Counted from the first letter of the stretch, positions 1-9,862 are shown. The stretch: DNA of 64,000 nt from Mycolicibacterium sp. CR10 (GCF_005222675.1 NZ_STGE01000018.1:1-64000), one strand, 5' to 3'. The notes: generated by a model not told the origin, from the sequence alone. Numbers and translations: made by a program.

Positions 1-78
1 CAACTCCGCCACCACACCCGGCAACTCCAACAACGAGTACTCATGATGAAACGGCGTCGGATCCAACGCAACCTTCAT
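1..78 (-). CDS. Sugar phosphate isomerase/epimerase, N-terminal fragment
   Basis: The first 26 codons of a gene that runs off the left edge. The protein begins MKVALDPTPFHHEYSLLEL, a pattern typical of TIM-barrel sugar phosphate isomerases/epimerases (AP-endonuclease-2 fold) found in actinobacterial inositol or sugar clusters. The start lies 2 bases after the stop of the dehydrogenase gene, so the two are probably co-transcribed and translationally linked. Substrate cannot be told from this fragment. Confidence 0.6.
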   Translation of the reverse strand, partial: MKVALDPTPFHHEYSLLELPGVVAEL

Positions 79-80
79 GG

Positions 81-1100
81 TCATGCCCCTTTGATGGAGG
101 CGCGGTCGACCATGGTCACGTCGACGGGCAGTCCGGTGTTGAGGGACTCGACGCCGGCCTCGCACACCGCGGCGGCGGCGTAACCATCCCACGCGCCCGG
201 CCCGTCGACATTGACACCTGCGACAACCGCGTCCACCCACCGCTGGATCTCGGTGTCGTAGGCCTGGCCGAAGCGCTCCTTGAAGCTCGGCGTGATGGCG
301 CCACCCCAGCTACCGGGGGCGGTCTTGCGCACCAGTCCGACGTCGAGTCCGATCATCGCGCTGCCCTTCTCGGCGACAACCTCCGTCCGCACCTCGTACG
401 CGACGCCGGTGGTGACGAACAGTTCGACATCGACATGCCTGCCCGAGGCGGTCCGGAGGATGGCGATCTGTGGATCCGCAAGCCCCTGTGGCGCAGCGGG
501 ATTCGCCGACGGTGTGACGATCTGAATGGAGGCAATCTCCTCGTCGAACAGGAATCGCGTGACGTCGACTTCGTGGACCAGCGAGTCCCGTACGATCATC
601 GCGCTGTCGAAGGACGGCGGGACGGCCGGGTTGCGGTGCGCGCAGTGCAGAACCAGCGCCCGCCCCAGGTCGCCGGAGTCGAGCAGCGTCTTCAGGCCGG
701 CGTACTCGTGGTCGAAGCGCCGCATGAAGCCGACTTGGATCAGTCGCCTGCCCAACTCGGCTTCACGCGTGACGACCCCGAGTGCGGTCTCGACGTCGGT
801 GGTCAGCGGCTTCTCGCACAGCACCGGCTTCCCATGCTCGAGGCAGGCCAGCAGCTGCTTCTCGTGGGTGGGCCCCGGCGTGGCGAGCACCACGGCGTCG
901 ACGTCCGGATCCGCGATCGCGTCCAGCGGGTCGGCGATGGCACGGCATCCGTCGATGCCCGCCGCGATCTCCTCGGCCTTCTCGGTCACGTAGTCGTTGA
1001 CGACGGCAACCCTGGCGCCGGAGATCCGCGACTGGATGCGGGCGACGTGGTCGGCGCCCATCATGCCAACGCCAAGAACGGCAATTCTCAAGTCGGACAT
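81..1100 (-). CDS. Gfo/Idh/MocA family dehydrogenase, inositol 2-dehydrogenase-like
   Basis: A 339-residue NAD(P)-dependent oxidoreductase. The N-terminus has the Rossmann nucleotide-binding pattern GVGMMGADH (about residues 10-18), and the Gfo/Idh/MocA motif CEKPL lies near residue 95, with its lysine expected at the active site. Length fits the family (about 330-350). The ATG is preceded by a strong purine-rich ribosome site (GAGGAGAAG). It sits between two TIM-barrel isomerase genes on the same strand, 29 bases from the upstream one. With the divergent LacI gene this suggests inositol or related polyol catabolism. Specificity for myo-inositol is inferred from context, not proven. Confidence 0.8.
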   Translation of the reverse strand: MSDLRIAVLGVGMMGADHVARIQSRISGARVAVVNDYVTEKAEEIAAGIDGCRAIADPLDAIADPDVDAVVLATPGPTHEKQLLACLEHGKPVLCEKPLTTDVETALGVVTREAELGRRLIQVGFMRRFDHEYAGLKTLLDSGDLGRALVLHCAHRNPAVPPSFDSAMIVRDSLVHEVDVTRFLFDEEIASIQIVTPSANPAAPQGLADPQIAILRTASGRHVDVELFVTTGVAYEVRTEVVAEKGSAMIGLDVGLVRKTAPGSWGGAITPSFKERFGQAYDTEIQRWVDAVVAGVNVDGPGAWDGYAAAAVCEAGVESLNTGLPVDVTMVDRASIKGA

Positions 1101-1129
1101 GGCTTTCTTCTCCTCTGAAACGCGTCCTA

Positions 1130-2035
1130 CTAGCTGAAGGTGACGGACGGAATGCCGCAGGACCCCAGGTACTGCTGTGTCCGCTTGGCGATGGGCAGAG
1201 GCGCGTCGACCTCGCAGGGGTACATGTCCTGCTCGACGATCGCGAACACGTCGATGCCGAGCTTCTCGATCTCGGCGAGCAGCGGCGGCATCTCCGGGAT
1301 GCCCAGCGGCGGCTCGGTCATCGCGCCGAGCTTGACGGCCTCACCGAATGGCAGGTCCTCGGCCTCGACCTTGGCGCGCACCTCGGGATCGACCTGCTTG
1401 AGGTGCAGGTACCCGATGCGCTCGGGGGCGCGGCGGATGATCGCGATGTTGTCACCGCCGCAGTAACTGATGTGGCCGGTGTCCAGGCACAGATTGACGA
1501 ACTCGCCGTCGGTGCCGTCGAGAAAGCGGTAGACGTTCTCCTCGGTGTCGACATGACTGTCGGCGTGCGGGTGGTATTGCGCACGCACGCCGTACTTCTC
1601 GAACATGGCCTTGCCGAGTTCGTCCATTCCGTCGGTCTTCTTGCGCCACTGCTCGGGGGTGAGGTTGCGGTCCTCGAGGACGGCGCCGGTGGCCGGATCA
1701 CGCCACATCTCGGGGATGACGACGACGTGCTTGCCGCCGACCGCGGCGGTCAGCTTGGCGACGTCCTCGATCTGCGTCCACACCGCATCCCACGAGTCGT
1801 CCTGGTGCAGATGTTCGAAAACTGTTCCGGCGGAAAGCTTCAGGCCTCGTTGGTTCAGTTCGTCCGACAGCTTCTGCGAATCGGTCGGCAGGTAACCGAA
1901 CGGGCCGAGCTCGATCCACGCGTAACCGGACGCCGCGACCTCGTCGAGGAAGCGGGTGTAGGGGGTCTGCTGCGGGTCGTCCGGAAACCAGACGCCCCAG
2001 GAGTCGGGCGCGGATCCGACGCGAATTGTGCTCAT
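1130..2035 (-). CDS. Sugar phosphate isomerase/epimerase, IolE-like
   Basis: A 301-residue TIM-barrel protein of the sugar phosphate isomerase/epimerase (xylose isomerase-like) family. The start SAPDSWGVWFPDD and the acidic and histidine residues in YHPHADSHVDTEE and LCLDTGHISYCGGD are typical metal-binding positions of this fold; actinobacterial relatives are often annotated as inosose dehydratase-like. It is the first full-length gene of the minus-strand catabolic unit, 29 bases ahead of the dehydrogenase. Its ATG overlaps the stop codon of a possible 38-codon leader ORF (ATGA). Expression is probably controlled by the LacI repressor through the palindrome at 2168-2183. Confidence 0.78.
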   Translation of the reverse strand: MSTIRVGSAPDSWGVWFPDDPQQTPYTRFLDEVAASGYAWIELGPFGYLPTDSQKLSDELNQRGLKLSAGTVFEHLHQDDSWDAVWTQIEDVAKLTAAVGGKHVVVIPEMWRDPATGAVLEDRNLTPEQWRKKTDGMDELGKAMFEKYGVRAQYHPHADSHVDTEENVYRFLDGTDGEFVNLCLDTGHISYCGGDNIAIIRRAPERIGYLHLKQVDPEVRAKVEAEDLPFGEAVKLGAMTEPPLGIPEMPPLLAEIEKLGIDVFAIVEQDMYPCEVDAPLPIAKRTQQYLGSCGIPSVTFS

Positions 2036-2148
2036 ACAGGAGTCCTTTCATTCATGCGCGGACGAACAGCATGACGTTCTTGGGAGCCGATGACGGTCAG
2101 CTTCGCCGGGGAGCGGCCCCCGGCGGCGGGAGCGTCCTGTTCAGGCAT
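2032..2148 (-). CDS. Possible 38-residue upstream small ORF
   Basis: A short reading frame starts at ATG 2148 behind a GAGG sequence and ends in a TGA that overlaps the ATG of the downstream isomerase gene (ATGA). It encodes a basic, proline-rich peptide beginning MPEQDAPAAGG with no domain I recognise. The overlap suggests translational coupling, so it could be a leader or coupling peptide. It could equally be chance, since no composition test was done. Confidence 0.3.
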   Translation of the reverse strand: MPEQDAPAAGGRSPAKLTVIGSQERHAVRPRMNERTPV

Positions 2149-2167
2149 CGGTGACCTCATCTCTTCT

Positions 2168-2183
2168 ACTAACGCGCGTTAGT
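2168..2183. promoter_or_regulatory. Palindromic operator, probable LacI-family site
   Basis: The 16-base sequence ACTAACGCGCGTTAGT is a perfect palindrome with a central CG, the usual form of LacI-family operators. A further AGTAACGCGCG overlaps its right edge. It lies between the divergent isomerase and LacI genes, 75 bases before the LacI start, so it could control both directions. Confidence 0.7.
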
Positions 2184-2257
2184 AACGCGCGTGAGGTCTA
2201 CTATGGACCCGGCTCCATCAATGTGTCAACCGTCACGTTGAGGAAGGGAACTGCACC

Positions 2258-3301
2258 GTGAGCACACCCCGTCGACGCCGGCCTGCCGTCGCGTCGCGTC
2301 GTCCGACCATGGCCGACGTCGCGCAGCGTGCCGGGGTATCGCGCACGTTGGTGTCGTTCATCCTCGACGGCAAGCCGGGAGCCAGCGAGGACACCCGGCA
2401 GCGCGTGCTCGCGATCGCCGAGGAGATCGGCTACCGTCCCGACTCGGCGGCGCGCCTCCTAGCGCAGGGGCGCAGCCGCACCCTGGGGGTGATGACCGAC
2501 GTCCGGCAGCTGTTCCAGGCCGAGCTGGTCACCCACATCTACCCTGCTGCAGAGCAATTGGGTTATGAGGTGTTGTTGTCGGCGAATCTGCCCGACCGGA
2601 CCGAGGCCACCGTCGTCGACTCATTGCTGAGCCACCGGTGCGGGGCGCTGATTCTGCTGGGCCCCTTCGCCGAGCCGGAGTTCTTCCAGCAGTTGGTGGA
2701 ACGGGTTCCGGTGGTGGTCGCCTGCCGCCGGCTACCCGGCGTGAGCACCGAGGCGATGCTGTCCACCGTGAGAACCAATGACCCGAAAGGGATTCGGCAG
2801 GCGATCGACTATCTGGTCCAGCTCGGCCATCGCGCGATCCACCATGTCGACGGCGGGGCCGACCCCGGGTCAGCCGACCGGCAGCGCGCCTATCGAGCCG
2901 CGATGCGCGCCCATGGCCTTGCCGATGAGATCACGGTCATTCCGGGCGCACACAACGAGGACGCCGGCGCCGCCGCGGCACGCATCATGCTGGCCGCGCC
3001 CGCGCTGCCCACCGCGGTGCTGGCGAGCAACGACCGTTGTGCGCTGGGCATTCTCGACGTTTTCACCCGGGCGGGTGTGGACATCCCCGGCCAGGTCTCA
3101 CTGATCGGCTACGACGACAGCCTCCTGTCGGACAATCCCCGCATCGACCTGACCACCATTCATCAAGACGCGCCGCAGATCGCGCGCAGTGCCGTCGAAC
3201 TCGCGGTGAACATGCTCGTCGAGGGTCCATCGCGCGCGGCGGATGTGATCCTGGAACCGAGGCTGATCGTCCGCGGGACGACCGGACCGCCGCGCGACTG
3301 A
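2258..3301 (+). CDS. LacI-family transcriptional regulator
   Basis: A 347-residue repressor with the classic N-terminal LacI helix-turn-helix ([20 protein letters not shown], about residues 17-36), the hinge region ending [14 protein letters not shown], and a periplasmic-binding-protein-like effector domain. GTG is the start, preceded by AGGAAGGG at a good distance. It is divergent from the inositol/sugar genes and the palindrome at 2168-2183 lies between them, so it most likely represses that unit and itself. The ligand would be a sugar, polyol or breakdown intermediate; it cannot be named from sequence. Confidence 0.9.
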   Translation: MSTPRRRRPAVASRRPTMADVAQRAGVSRTLVSFILDGKPGASEDTRQRVLAIAEEIGYRPDSAARLLAQGRSRTLGVMTDVRQLFQAELVTHIYPAAEQLGYEVLLSANLPDRTEATVVDSLLSHRCGALILLGPFAEPEFFQQLVERVPVVVACRRLPGVSTEAMLSTVRTNDPKGIRQAIDYLVQLGHRAIHHVDGGADPGSADRQRAYRAAMRAHGLADEITVIPGAHNEDAGAAAARIMLAAPALPTAVLASNDRCALGILDVFTRAGVDIPGQVSLIGYDDSLLSDNPRIDLTTIHQDAPQIARSAVELAVNMLVEGPSRAADVILEPRLIVRGTTGPPRD

Positions 3302-3356
3302 ACCGCAAACACCCATTCCACACCGCACGAGCCCGGCTGTCCGTACGCTGCTGTTG

Positions 3357-4784
3357 ATGAATCGGCTATCCAGCGTCGATGCCGCCTTCTGGTTTGCTGA
3401 AAACCTCAAATGGCACATGCACATCGGCGCGGTGGCCATCTGCGACCCCACCGGCGCGCCGGACTTCAGTTTCGATCGGGTGCGCGAGCTGATCATCAGC
3501 CGGTTGCCCGAGCTTCCCCAGTTGCGGTGGCGCGTCGAGGGCGCCCCGCTGGGACTCGACCGACCGTATTTCGTCGAAGACGAGGACATCGACGTCGACT
3601 TCCACATTCGCCGCATCGGGGTTCCGTCACCGGGCGGCCGCAAAGAGTTCGACGAACTCGTCGGTCGACTGATGTCGTACAAGCTGGACAGGTCCAAGCC
3701 GCTGTGGGAGCTGTGGTTCATCGAAGGTCTCGAGAACGGCAGAGTCGCGATCGTGACCAAGATGCACCACGCGATCGTCGACGGCGTTTCCGGTGCCGGA
3801 ATCAGTGAGATTCTCCTCGACGTCACACCCGAGCCACGACCGCCCGCAGTCGACGTGGACCGATCGCTCGTAGGGATGAAGCCTCCGAGGCGGGAACTGC
3901 AGGCCCTCAACGGCCTGATCAACGTCTGGATCAAGACGCCCTACCGCATCGCACGACTGGTGGAGCAGACGGTGCGCCAGCAGATCGCCGTTCGCGACAT
4001 CGACAACAAGCCGCCCCGCTACTTCGATGCCCCGCAAGTTCGCTTCAATGGCCATATCTCGGCGCAACGCAGAGTCGCGGGTTCGAGCGTCCCCCTGGAC
4101 CGCGTCAAGGCGGTCAAACGTGCTTTCGACGTCAAGATCAACGATGTCGTTCTGGCGTTGGTATCCGGTGCGCTGCGTGCCTACCTCAAGGACCGGGGCG
4201 AGTTGCCGGACAAGTCCCTTGTCTCGCAAGTTCCGGTGTCCACCCGCTCCGAGACCGACGGCACGGTCGGCAACCAGGTGAGCGCGATGACTGTCGTGTT
4301 GGCGACCGACGTCGCCGATCCGGCCGAGCGGATCAAGGCGATCTACGCCTACACCCAAGGCGCCAAGGAGATGACCAAAGCCCTTACCGCTCACCAGATC
4401 ATGGGATACACCGAGACGACGCCACCCGGGCTGCTCGCCCTCGCCTCGCGGGCCTATGCGGCCAGCGGGATCGGCAGCAGCGTGGCGCCGATGAACCTGG
4501 TCATCAGCAATGTCCCCGGACCGGACTTCCCGTTGTACCTCGGCGGCGCGCGGGTCGAGCACCTGGTGCCCGTCGGACCGTTGTTGTTCGACGTGGCACT
4601 GAATGTGACCTGCTTCAGCTACTGCGGTTCGGTCGACTTCGGCTTCATCACCACTCCGGAGGTCGCGGCCGACATCGCGGATCTCGCTGACCACATCGAG
4701 CCCGCACTGCGCGACCTCGAGGTGGCGGCCGGACTCGTCGAGGCTGCGCCGGGTGAAAGGCCCAGGAAACGGGGCCGTCCGTAA
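3357..4784 (+). CDS. Wax ester synthase/diacylglycerol acyltransferase (WS/DGAT)
   Basis: A 475-residue member of the bifunctional WS/DGAT family, which transfers fatty acyl groups from acyl-CoA to diacylglycerol or alcohols to make storage lipid. The catalytic motif HHxxxDG is present as [11 protein letters not shown] near residue 137, followed by the conserved C-terminal PLYLGGARV and NVPGPDFP segments. Length matches mycobacterial Tgs proteins. The frame contains TTG then ATG; I prefer the ATG at 3357. No clear ribosome site is visible, so the transcript may be leaderless. It is a single gene with no evident operon partner. Confidence 0.9.
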   Translation: MNRLSSVDAAFWFAENLKWHMHIGAVAICDPTGAPDFSFDRVRELIISRLPELPQLRWRVEGAPLGLDRPYFVEDEDIDVDFHIRRIGVPSPGGRKEFDELVGRLMSYKLDRSKPLWELWFIEGLENGRVAIVTKMHHAIVDGVSGAGISEILLDVTPEPRPPAVDVDRSLVGMKPPRRELQALNGLINVWIKTPYRIARLVEQTVRQQIAVRDIDNKPPRYFDAPQVRFNGHISAQRRVAGSSVPLDRVKAVKRAFDVKINDVVLALVSGALRAYLKDRGELPDKSLVSQVPVSTRSETDGTVGNQVSAMTVVLATDVADPAERIKAIYAYTQGAKEMTKALTAHQIMGYTETTPPGLLALASRAYAASGIGSSVAPMNLVISNVPGPDFPLYLGGARVEHLVPVGPLLFDVALNVTCFSYCGSVDFGFITTPEVAADIADLADHIEPALRDLEVAAGLVEAAPGERPRKRGRP

Positions 4785-4949
4785 GGCATCCTCTGGAGCG
4801 ATGCACTGCCGGACCCCTCTGGAGCTCGCCAAGGCCTGACGCTTCACGTGCCTTCGCGAATGTACGGTTTCTGATGAAAATCGGCTGAGATCCGTCACAA
4901 TCCGTACGCTCGGCGGCCGATCAGATCCGCTCGCCTACACTGCGGATCG
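4785..4949. other. Intergenic region upstream of cobM
   Basis: This gap holds the presumed cobM-bluB promoter. I looked for the conserved B12-box elements of a cobalamin riboswitch and saw none. No strong hairpin or repeat was noticed. Confidence 0.4.
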
Positions 4950-5717
4950 ATGATGGACGACCGTGTCATTCAGTTCGTCGGCGCAGGCCCAGGGGCCGCC
5001 GACCTGCTAACGGTCCGTGCCGCCCGGATGCTCGGCGATGCCGACACCGTCCTCTACCCCGGCACCTACCTCAACGCCGACGTCCTCGCGAACGTCTCAC
5101 CGGACGCGGAGCTGATCGATACCGAACATCTGGACCTGGACGCCATCGTCGCCCGACTCATCGACGCACACCGCGCCGGCCGACGGGTCGTGCGGCTGGT
5201 GTCGGGAGACCCGTCGGTGTACTCGGCGGTGTCCGAGCAGACGCGCCGGCTCGACGCGGCCGGCGTGCCGTGGTCCGTGACGCCCGGGGTGCCCGCCTAC
5301 GCCGCGGCCGCCGCGCGCGTCGGCCGGGAACTGACCGTCCCGCTGATCGCGCAGTCGGTGGTGCTCACCCGCACCCAGCAGCGCTCGACGGCCATGCCGG
5401 AGACGGAATCCCTGAAGGCCTTCGCCGCGACCCGTTCGACGCTGGTGCTCCACCTCGCGATCACCCGGATCCGCGACCTGATGGCGGAGCTCGCCGCCGA
5501 CTACGGTCCCGACTGCCCGGTGGTGGTGGTGTACCGGGCGTCCCAACCGCAGGAACGTGTGCTGCAGGGCACCATCGCCGACATCGCCGACACCGTGGAA
5601 GCCGCCGACCTGCGGCGCGCCGCAGTGATCATGGTCGGTCGCGCGCTGGCGGGGAAGCCGGACCCCGACGCCGGGGAAAGTCACCTCTACGACGCGGCCC
5701 GGGACCGGTCGCAGTGA
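4950..5717 (+). CDS. cobM: Precorrin-4 C11-methyltransferase
   Basis: A 255-residue SAM-dependent methyltransferase of aerobic cobalamin synthesis that methylates C11 of precorrin-4. It has the N-terminal tetrapyrrole-methylase signature (VIQFVGAGPGAADLLTVRAA), the YPGTYLN segment and the RLVSGDPSVYSA loop that mark CobM among the family. Tandem ATG codons are present at 4950 and 4953. Its stop overlaps the GTG start of bluB (GTGA), so the two are translationally coupled. Confidence 0.92.
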   Translation: MMDDRVIQFVGAGPGAADLLTVRAARMLGDADTVLYPGTYLNADVLANVSPDAELIDTEHLDLDAIVARLIDAHRAGRRVVRLVSGDPSVYSAVSEQTRRLDAAGVPWSVTPGVPAYAAAAARVGRELTVPLIAQSVVLTRTQQRSTAMPETESLKAFAATRSTLVLHLAITRIRDLMAELAADYGPDCPVVVVYRASQPQERVLQGTIADIADTVEAADLRRAAVIMVGRALAGKPDPDAGESHLYDAARDRSQ

Positions 5718-6460
5718 CCAGCGGGCTCTACGACGTCATCAACCGCCGTCGCGACACCCGCGCCGAGTTCACCGGCGAGCCGATTGCCCCGGACGTTCTC
5801 GAGCGGGTGTTGCTGGCAGCCCATGCCGCACCGTCGGTCGGCATGTCTCAGCCGTGGGACTTCATCCTGGTGCGATCGCCGGAGACACGACGAACGTTCC
5901 GTGACCACGTGGCGCGCGAGCGTGAGGTGTTCGCCGCTGCGTTGTCGGACGAGCGCGCCGACACGTTCTCGCGGATCAAGATCGAGGGCATCTGCGAATC
6001 CGGCCTCGGGATCGTGGTCGGCTACGACCCGTCACGCGGCGGGCCGCAGGTCCTGGGCCGGCACGCCATTCCCGACGCCGGCCTGTACTCGGTCGTCTGC
6101 GCCATCCAAAACCTCTGGCTCGCAGCAACTTTCGAGGGGCTCGGCGTCGGCTGGGTGTCGTTCTACCACGAAGACTTCCTGCGCGACCTGGTGGGCATGC
6201 CCCCGCATGTGCGGCCCCTCGCGTGGCTCTGCGTGGGCCCCGTCGCCGACCTTCCCGACACGCCCGACCTCGAACGGCACGGCTGGCGCCGACGCACCTC
6301 CCTGGACACCGTGCTGCACGAGGAGCGCTACCGGCCGAAGGGTTCGTCAGATCTTGAGGACCCGGCCCGCGATCACCAGGTGCACTTCGTCGCACAGCGC
6401 CGCGACCCGTTGGTTGAGGGTGCCGAGCAGATCGCGAAAGAGCACCCCCGAACGGTGTGA
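5714..6460 (+). CDS. bluB: 5,6-dimethylbenzimidazole synthase
   Basis: A 248-residue flavin-dependent enzyme of the nitroreductase fold that breaks down FMNH2 with oxygen to make dimethylbenzimidazole, the lower ligand of B12. The N-terminal INRRRDTRAEF, the APSVGMSQPWDF loop and the GLGVGWVSFY segment fit BluB. GTG start overlaps the cobM stop. The protein is longer than the usual 215-230 residues: about the last 38 residues, after RYRPKG, are read antisense to the 3' end of cobU, an overlap of 114 bases. The extension looks like loss of an ancestral stop codon. Confidence 0.88.
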   Translation: MTSGLYDVINRRRDTRAEFTGEPIAPDVLERVLLAAHAAPSVGMSQPWDFILVRSPETRRTFRDHVAREREVFAAALSDERADTFSRIKIEGICESGLGIVVGYDPSRGGPQVLGRHAIPDAGLYSVVCAIQNLWLAATFEGLGVGWVSFYHEDFLRDLVGMPPHVRPLAWLCVGPVADLPDTPDLERHGWRRRTSLDTVLHEERYRPKGSSDLEDPARDHQVHFVAQRRDPLVEGAEQIAKEHPRTV

Positions 6461-6871
6461 GGGCACCACGCCCAACCCGACCTCGTTGGTCACCACCACC
6501 GCGTCGGGTGTGCTGGCGAGGGCCGCGCACAGTGTGTCGATGCGGGCACCGACCGCCGCGTCCACGTCGCTGTAGGGCGCATCCCACAGCCGGTCACCGT
6601 CCATGACCGCGGCCAGCCAGGTACCGAGGCAGTCGACGAGCACCGCGCCACGGGCCTCGTCCATCGCCGCGGCGACGTCGGCGGTCTCCACGGTGGTCCA
6701 GTGCGCCGGGCGGTCGGCGCGGTGCCGCGCCACCCGCGCGTCCCAGTCCGGATCGGTGCCGTCGGCGGGGCGGCCCGGCGCGACGTAGGCCACGACGGCG
6801 GCGCTGCTCAACAGCCCCTCGGCGTGGCGGGACTTGCCGGACCGGACACCGCCGGTGACGAGGATTCTCAC
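6347..6871 (-). CDS. cobU: Adenosylcobinamide kinase/guanylyltransferase
   Basis: A 174-residue bifunctional enzyme that phosphorylates adenosylcobinamide and attaches GMP. The P-loop GGVRSGKS is at the N-terminus, followed by [20 protein letters not shown] with the guanylyl-accepting histidine region, and [12 protein letters not shown] near the end. The GTG at 6871 is chosen because it overlaps the cobK stop (GTGA); an ATG ten codons upstream is possible but would overlap cobK by more. Also called cobP. Its 3' end overlaps bluB in the opposite direction. Confidence 0.92.
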   Translation of the reverse strand: MRILVTGGVRSGKSRHAEGLLSSAAVVAYVAPGRPADGTDPDWDARVARHRADRPAHWTTVETADVAAAMDEARGAVLVDCLGTWLAAVMDGDRLWDAPYSDVDAAVGARIDTLCAALASTPDAVVVTNEVGLGVVPSHRSGVLFRDLLGTLNQRVAALCDEVHLVIAGRVLKI

Positions 6872-7617
6872 CGGGACATCGTAGTGAGGGCCTGCACCCA
6901 CGCCAGCGCGTCACCCACGCCATGAACCGTCGGCACGTCGGGCGCTCGTGGCGGGCGGCGCACGATGACGACCGGGATGCGAAGTTGCTCGGCGGCAACC
7001 ATCTTCGGCCAGGTGTGCTCGCCACCGGAATCCTTCGTGATGAGGACGTCGGCGCGGTGTTCGCGCATCAGCGCGAGTTCACCGGGCAGACCGTAAGGAC
7101 CGCGGCTGGTCACCAGCCGCCACGCCGACGGCAGCGGCAGCTCCGGAATGTCCACGACGCGCGCCAGGACCGCATGGTCGCGCAGATCGGGGACGAACCG
7201 GGCGAGTTCCTGACGCCCGACGGTCAGGAAGGGACGGCCACCCAGAGAGGAGGCCGCGGCGGCCGCGTCTTCATGGGAGTCCACCCAGTGCCACGACTCG
7301 CCGGAACGCGCGGCCCACCCGGGCCGCTCCAGCCGGAGCAACGGCCTGCCGGAGTGCCCGGTCAAGCACGCCGCGGCGGCGTTGGCCGAGATGTTCTTGG
7401 CGAACGGGTGCGTCGCGTCGACGACCGCGTCGTAGTCGGTGAGCGCCGACCGCAGACCGGCCACGCCCCCGAAGCCGCCGACGCGCACACCCCCGACGGG
7501 CAGTCGCGGGTCGGCGACCCGGCCGGCCAGCGACGTCGTCACCTCGATGCCCGCGGCGACGAGGAGTTCGGCCAGCGCCCGGGCCTCCGCTGTGCCGCCG
7601 AGAATGAGGACCCTCAC
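6868..7617 (-). CDS. cobK: Precorrin-6A reductase
   Basis: A 249-residue NADPH-dependent reductase that converts precorrin-6A to precorrin-6B in the aerobic B12 pathway. It starts [19 protein letters not shown], the CobK/CbiJ signature, and contains the [14 protein letters not shown] and [13 protein letters not shown] motifs typical of the family. GTG at 7617 overlaps the cobQ stop, and its own stop overlaps the cobU start, giving a tightly coupled cobF-cobQ-cobK-cobU string. Confidence 0.93.
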   Translation of the reverse strand: MRVLILGGTAEARALAELLVAAGIEVTTSLAGRVADPRLPVGGVRVGGFGGVAGLRSALTDYDAVVDATHPFAKNISANAAAACLTGHSGRPLLRLERPGWAARSGESWHWVDSHEDAAAAASSLGGRPFLTVGRQELARFVPDLRDHAVLARVVDIPELPLPSAWRLVTSRGPYGLPGELALMREHRADVLITKDSGGEHTWPKMVAAEQLRIPVVIVRRPPRAPDVPTVHGVGDALAWVQALTTMSR

Positions 7618-9086
7618 GGGGCACCCGGGGGCAGGAACGGCAGCGACGCCGGCGCGCCGTGCCGGATGAGTTCCCACACGCCGTCGACGTCGAGGTGTTC
7701 CTCGATGAGGTCGCCCAGCAGGTCAAGGCGCGCTTCCCGGGCGCCGGGGAAGGAGACGCCGGAGGGTTCGAGGCCGAGGGTCTCGCGCAGGAACTGTGCG
7801 CGCAGCGCATCGCCTTCGAGCGCGCCGTGCCACATCGTGCCGAACACCTGGCCGGCCCGGGCCCCGCCGAGGAACTCCTCGGCATCGGGTCCGCAGGTGA
7901 TCGCGCCGTGATGGATCTCGTATCCGGAGGCGGGGATGCCCATCCACTGCCCCTCGGGGAGTCGAAGAGCCTTGGCCGCAACGAAATTCGTCTGCGCATC
8001 GAGAAGTCCCAGGCCCTCGACCTCGGCGGCGGCACCTTCGATCCCCAGAGGATCACGAACGCGGCGACCCAGCATCTGGAAGCCGCCACAGATGCCAAGG
8101 ACCGGCCGTCCGGCGGCGGCGTGGTCGACCACTGCACGGTCGAGGCCCCGTGATCGCAGCCAGGCCAGGTCGGCGATCGTCGACCGCGTTCCCGGTAGCA
8201 CCACCAGATCGGCGTCGACGAGATCGACTGGGCGGGAGACGAATACGACGTCAAGTTCGGGTTCCAGGCCCAGCGCGTCGACGTCGGTGAAGTTACTGAT
8301 CCGGGGCAGTCGCACGACCGCGACGCGGCGGGCGGCGGGGCGCGGTGAGCGCCGGCCCTGAAGGTCGAGAGCGTCCTCGGAGTCCAGCCAGATGTCGGGA
8401 CGCCACGGCAGAGTGCCGAAAACCGTTCTGCCGGTGACCCGCTCCAGGTCACGCAGGCCGGGCCCGAGCAGGTCCAGGTCACCGCGGAACTTGTTCACCA
8501 CGAAGCCGGCGATCAGCGCCTGATCCTCGGGCGACAGCAGCGCCACGGTGCCCAGGAACGCCGCGAACACCCCACCGCGATCGATGTCCCCCACCACCAC
8601 TGTCGGCAAATCCGCATGACGGGCCAGTCCGAGGTTGACGTAATCGCCTGCGCGGAGATTGATTTCAGCGGGGCTCCCGGCACCCTCGGCGACGACGACC
8701 TCGTAGCGGGACGCCAGATCGTCATAGGCCGTGTGCGCTGCCGCCGCCAACGCGCGGCGGCCGTCCAACCAGTCCGACGAGGACACCTCGCCCCACGGCT
8801 GCCCCATCAGCACGACGTGGCTGCGACGGTCGCTGCCCGGCTTGAGCAGGACGGGGTTCATCGCGGCTTCCGGCGTCGCCCGGGCCGCCTGCGCCTGCAC
8901 CCACTGAGCCCGCCCGATCTCCGCCTCGGCACCGCCGGTACCGCACACCATCGAGTTGTTCGACATGTTCTGCGCCTTGTACGGCGCCACCTTGACCCCG
9001 CGGCGCGCCAGCGCGCGGCACAGACCGGTGGTGACCACGCTCTTGCCGGCGTCGCTCGTGGTGCCTGCAACCAGAAGGCCGGCCAT
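7614..9086 (-). CDS. cobQ: Cobyric acid synthase
   Basis: A 490-residue glutamine-dependent amidase that adds amide groups to adenosyl-cobyrinic acid a,c-diamide to give cobyric acid. The N-terminal half is a dethiobiotin-synthetase-like P-loop ATPase ([30 protein letters not shown]). The C-terminal half is a class I glutamine amidotransferase, with the nucleophilic cysteine in [10 protein letters not shown] and the histidine in YEIHHG. The ATG at 9086 overlaps the cobF stop (ATGA) and gives the normal family length. Confidence 0.94.
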   Translation of the reverse strand: MAGLLVAGTTSDAGKSVVTTGLCRALARRGVKVAPYKAQNMSNNSMVCGTGGAEAEIGRAQWVQAQAARATPEAAMNPVLLKPGSDRRSHVVLMGQPWGEVSSSDWLDGRRALAAAAHTAYDDLASRYEVVVAEGAGSPAEINLRAGDYVNLGLARHADLPTVVVGDIDRGGVFAAFLGTVALLSPEDQALIAGFVVNKFRGDLDLLGPGLRDLERVTGRTVFGTLPWRPDIWLDSEDALDLQGRRSPRPAARRVAVVRLPRISNFTDVDALGLEPELDVVFVSRPVDLVDADLVVLPGTRSTIADLAWLRSRGLDRAVVDHAAAGRPVLGICGGFQMLGRRVRDPLGIEGAAAEVEGLGLLDAQTNFVAAKALRLPEGQWMGIPASGYEIHHGAITCGPDAEEFLGGARAGQVFGTMWHGALEGDALRAQFLRETLGLEPSGVSFPGAREARLDLLGDLIEEHLDVDGVWELIRHGAPASLPFLPPGAP

Positions 9087-9838
9087 CAGGTCTTCCTCAC
9101 CAGGAACACATCCATCACCCAACCGTCCCGGGCCTCGGCGGCGGCGCGGGCGTCGGCGATCGCAGGCAGGACGTCGCCGACGCGGCCGGTGACCACCCGC
9201 TCCCCCGTCGCCCCGAGGTTGGCACCCCACCACATCGTCCAGTCGTCCAGGCCGGTGAAGTCGAGCCGGTCCGGCGGCGGGTTCAGCATTGCGACGATGT
9301 TGTCGAGTCCGGCTGCGACCGCTTCCTGGAGCCGGCGGCCGGCGGTGACGTGCACCGGCCGGCCGACCTCGTGCAGCACGATGCGGTGCCGGGCGGCGAG
9401 CAGCTGGGGTGCGCTGATGCCGGGCAGGACGTCGTAATCCAGGTCGACGCCCAGGTCGCGGACCTTCTCGACGATCCGGATCGTCGAGTCGTACAGCGAC
9501 GGATCCCCCCAGGTCAGGAACGCCGCCGTGCCGCCACGGTGCTGCAGCAGTGCGGCATACTCCGCCGCGCGGGCGTCGTGCCAGTCGGTCACGGCGGATC
9601 GGTAGCCCTCGGTGGTGAGCGCCTCGGAACGATCGCGTTGGGGATCGCGCACGGTGACGATCTCGACCGGGCCGTCCGGGCCGGGGTGCGCCCGCAGAAT
9701 CTCGCGCCGCAACGCGAGCAGCCGATCATCGTCGGCCTTCTCGGCGGCCACGACGTAGTCGGCGGTCCGGATGGCCTCGGCGACCTCGGGGGTGACGTGC
9801 TGCGGGCCCATACCGACGCCAAGGATGCGGACCTTCAC
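9086..9838 (-). CDS. cobF: Precorrin-6A synthase (deacetylating)
   Basis: A 250-residue tetrapyrrole methylase that methylates C1 of precorrin-5 and releases acetate, a step found only in the oxygen-dependent pathway. It opens with KVRILGVGMGPQHVTPEVAEA and contains the conserved TWGDPSLYDSTIRI segment of the SAM pocket. Its presence with cobK, cobM and bluB shows that this organism makes B12 by the aerobic route. It follows the LysR gene by 24 bases. Confidence 0.93.
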   Translation of the reverse strand: MKVRILGVGMGPQHVTPEVAEAIRTADYVVAAEKADDDRLLALRREILRAHPGPDGPVEIVTVRDPQRDRSEALTTEGYRSAVTDWHDARAAEYAALLQHRGGTAAFLTWGDPSLYDSTIRIVEKVRDLGVDLDYDVLPGISAPQLLAARHRIVLHEVGRPVHVTAGRRLQEAVAAGLDNIVAMLNPPPDRLDFTGLDDWTMWWGANLGATGERVVTGRVGDVLPAIADARAAAEARDGWVMDVFLVRKT

Positions 9839-9862
9839 CCGCGCGATCCTAGCTTCGGCTCG

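Noticed and set aside
4785..4949. Search for a cobalamin riboswitch before cobM
   Set aside because: No B12-box-like core seen in this gap.
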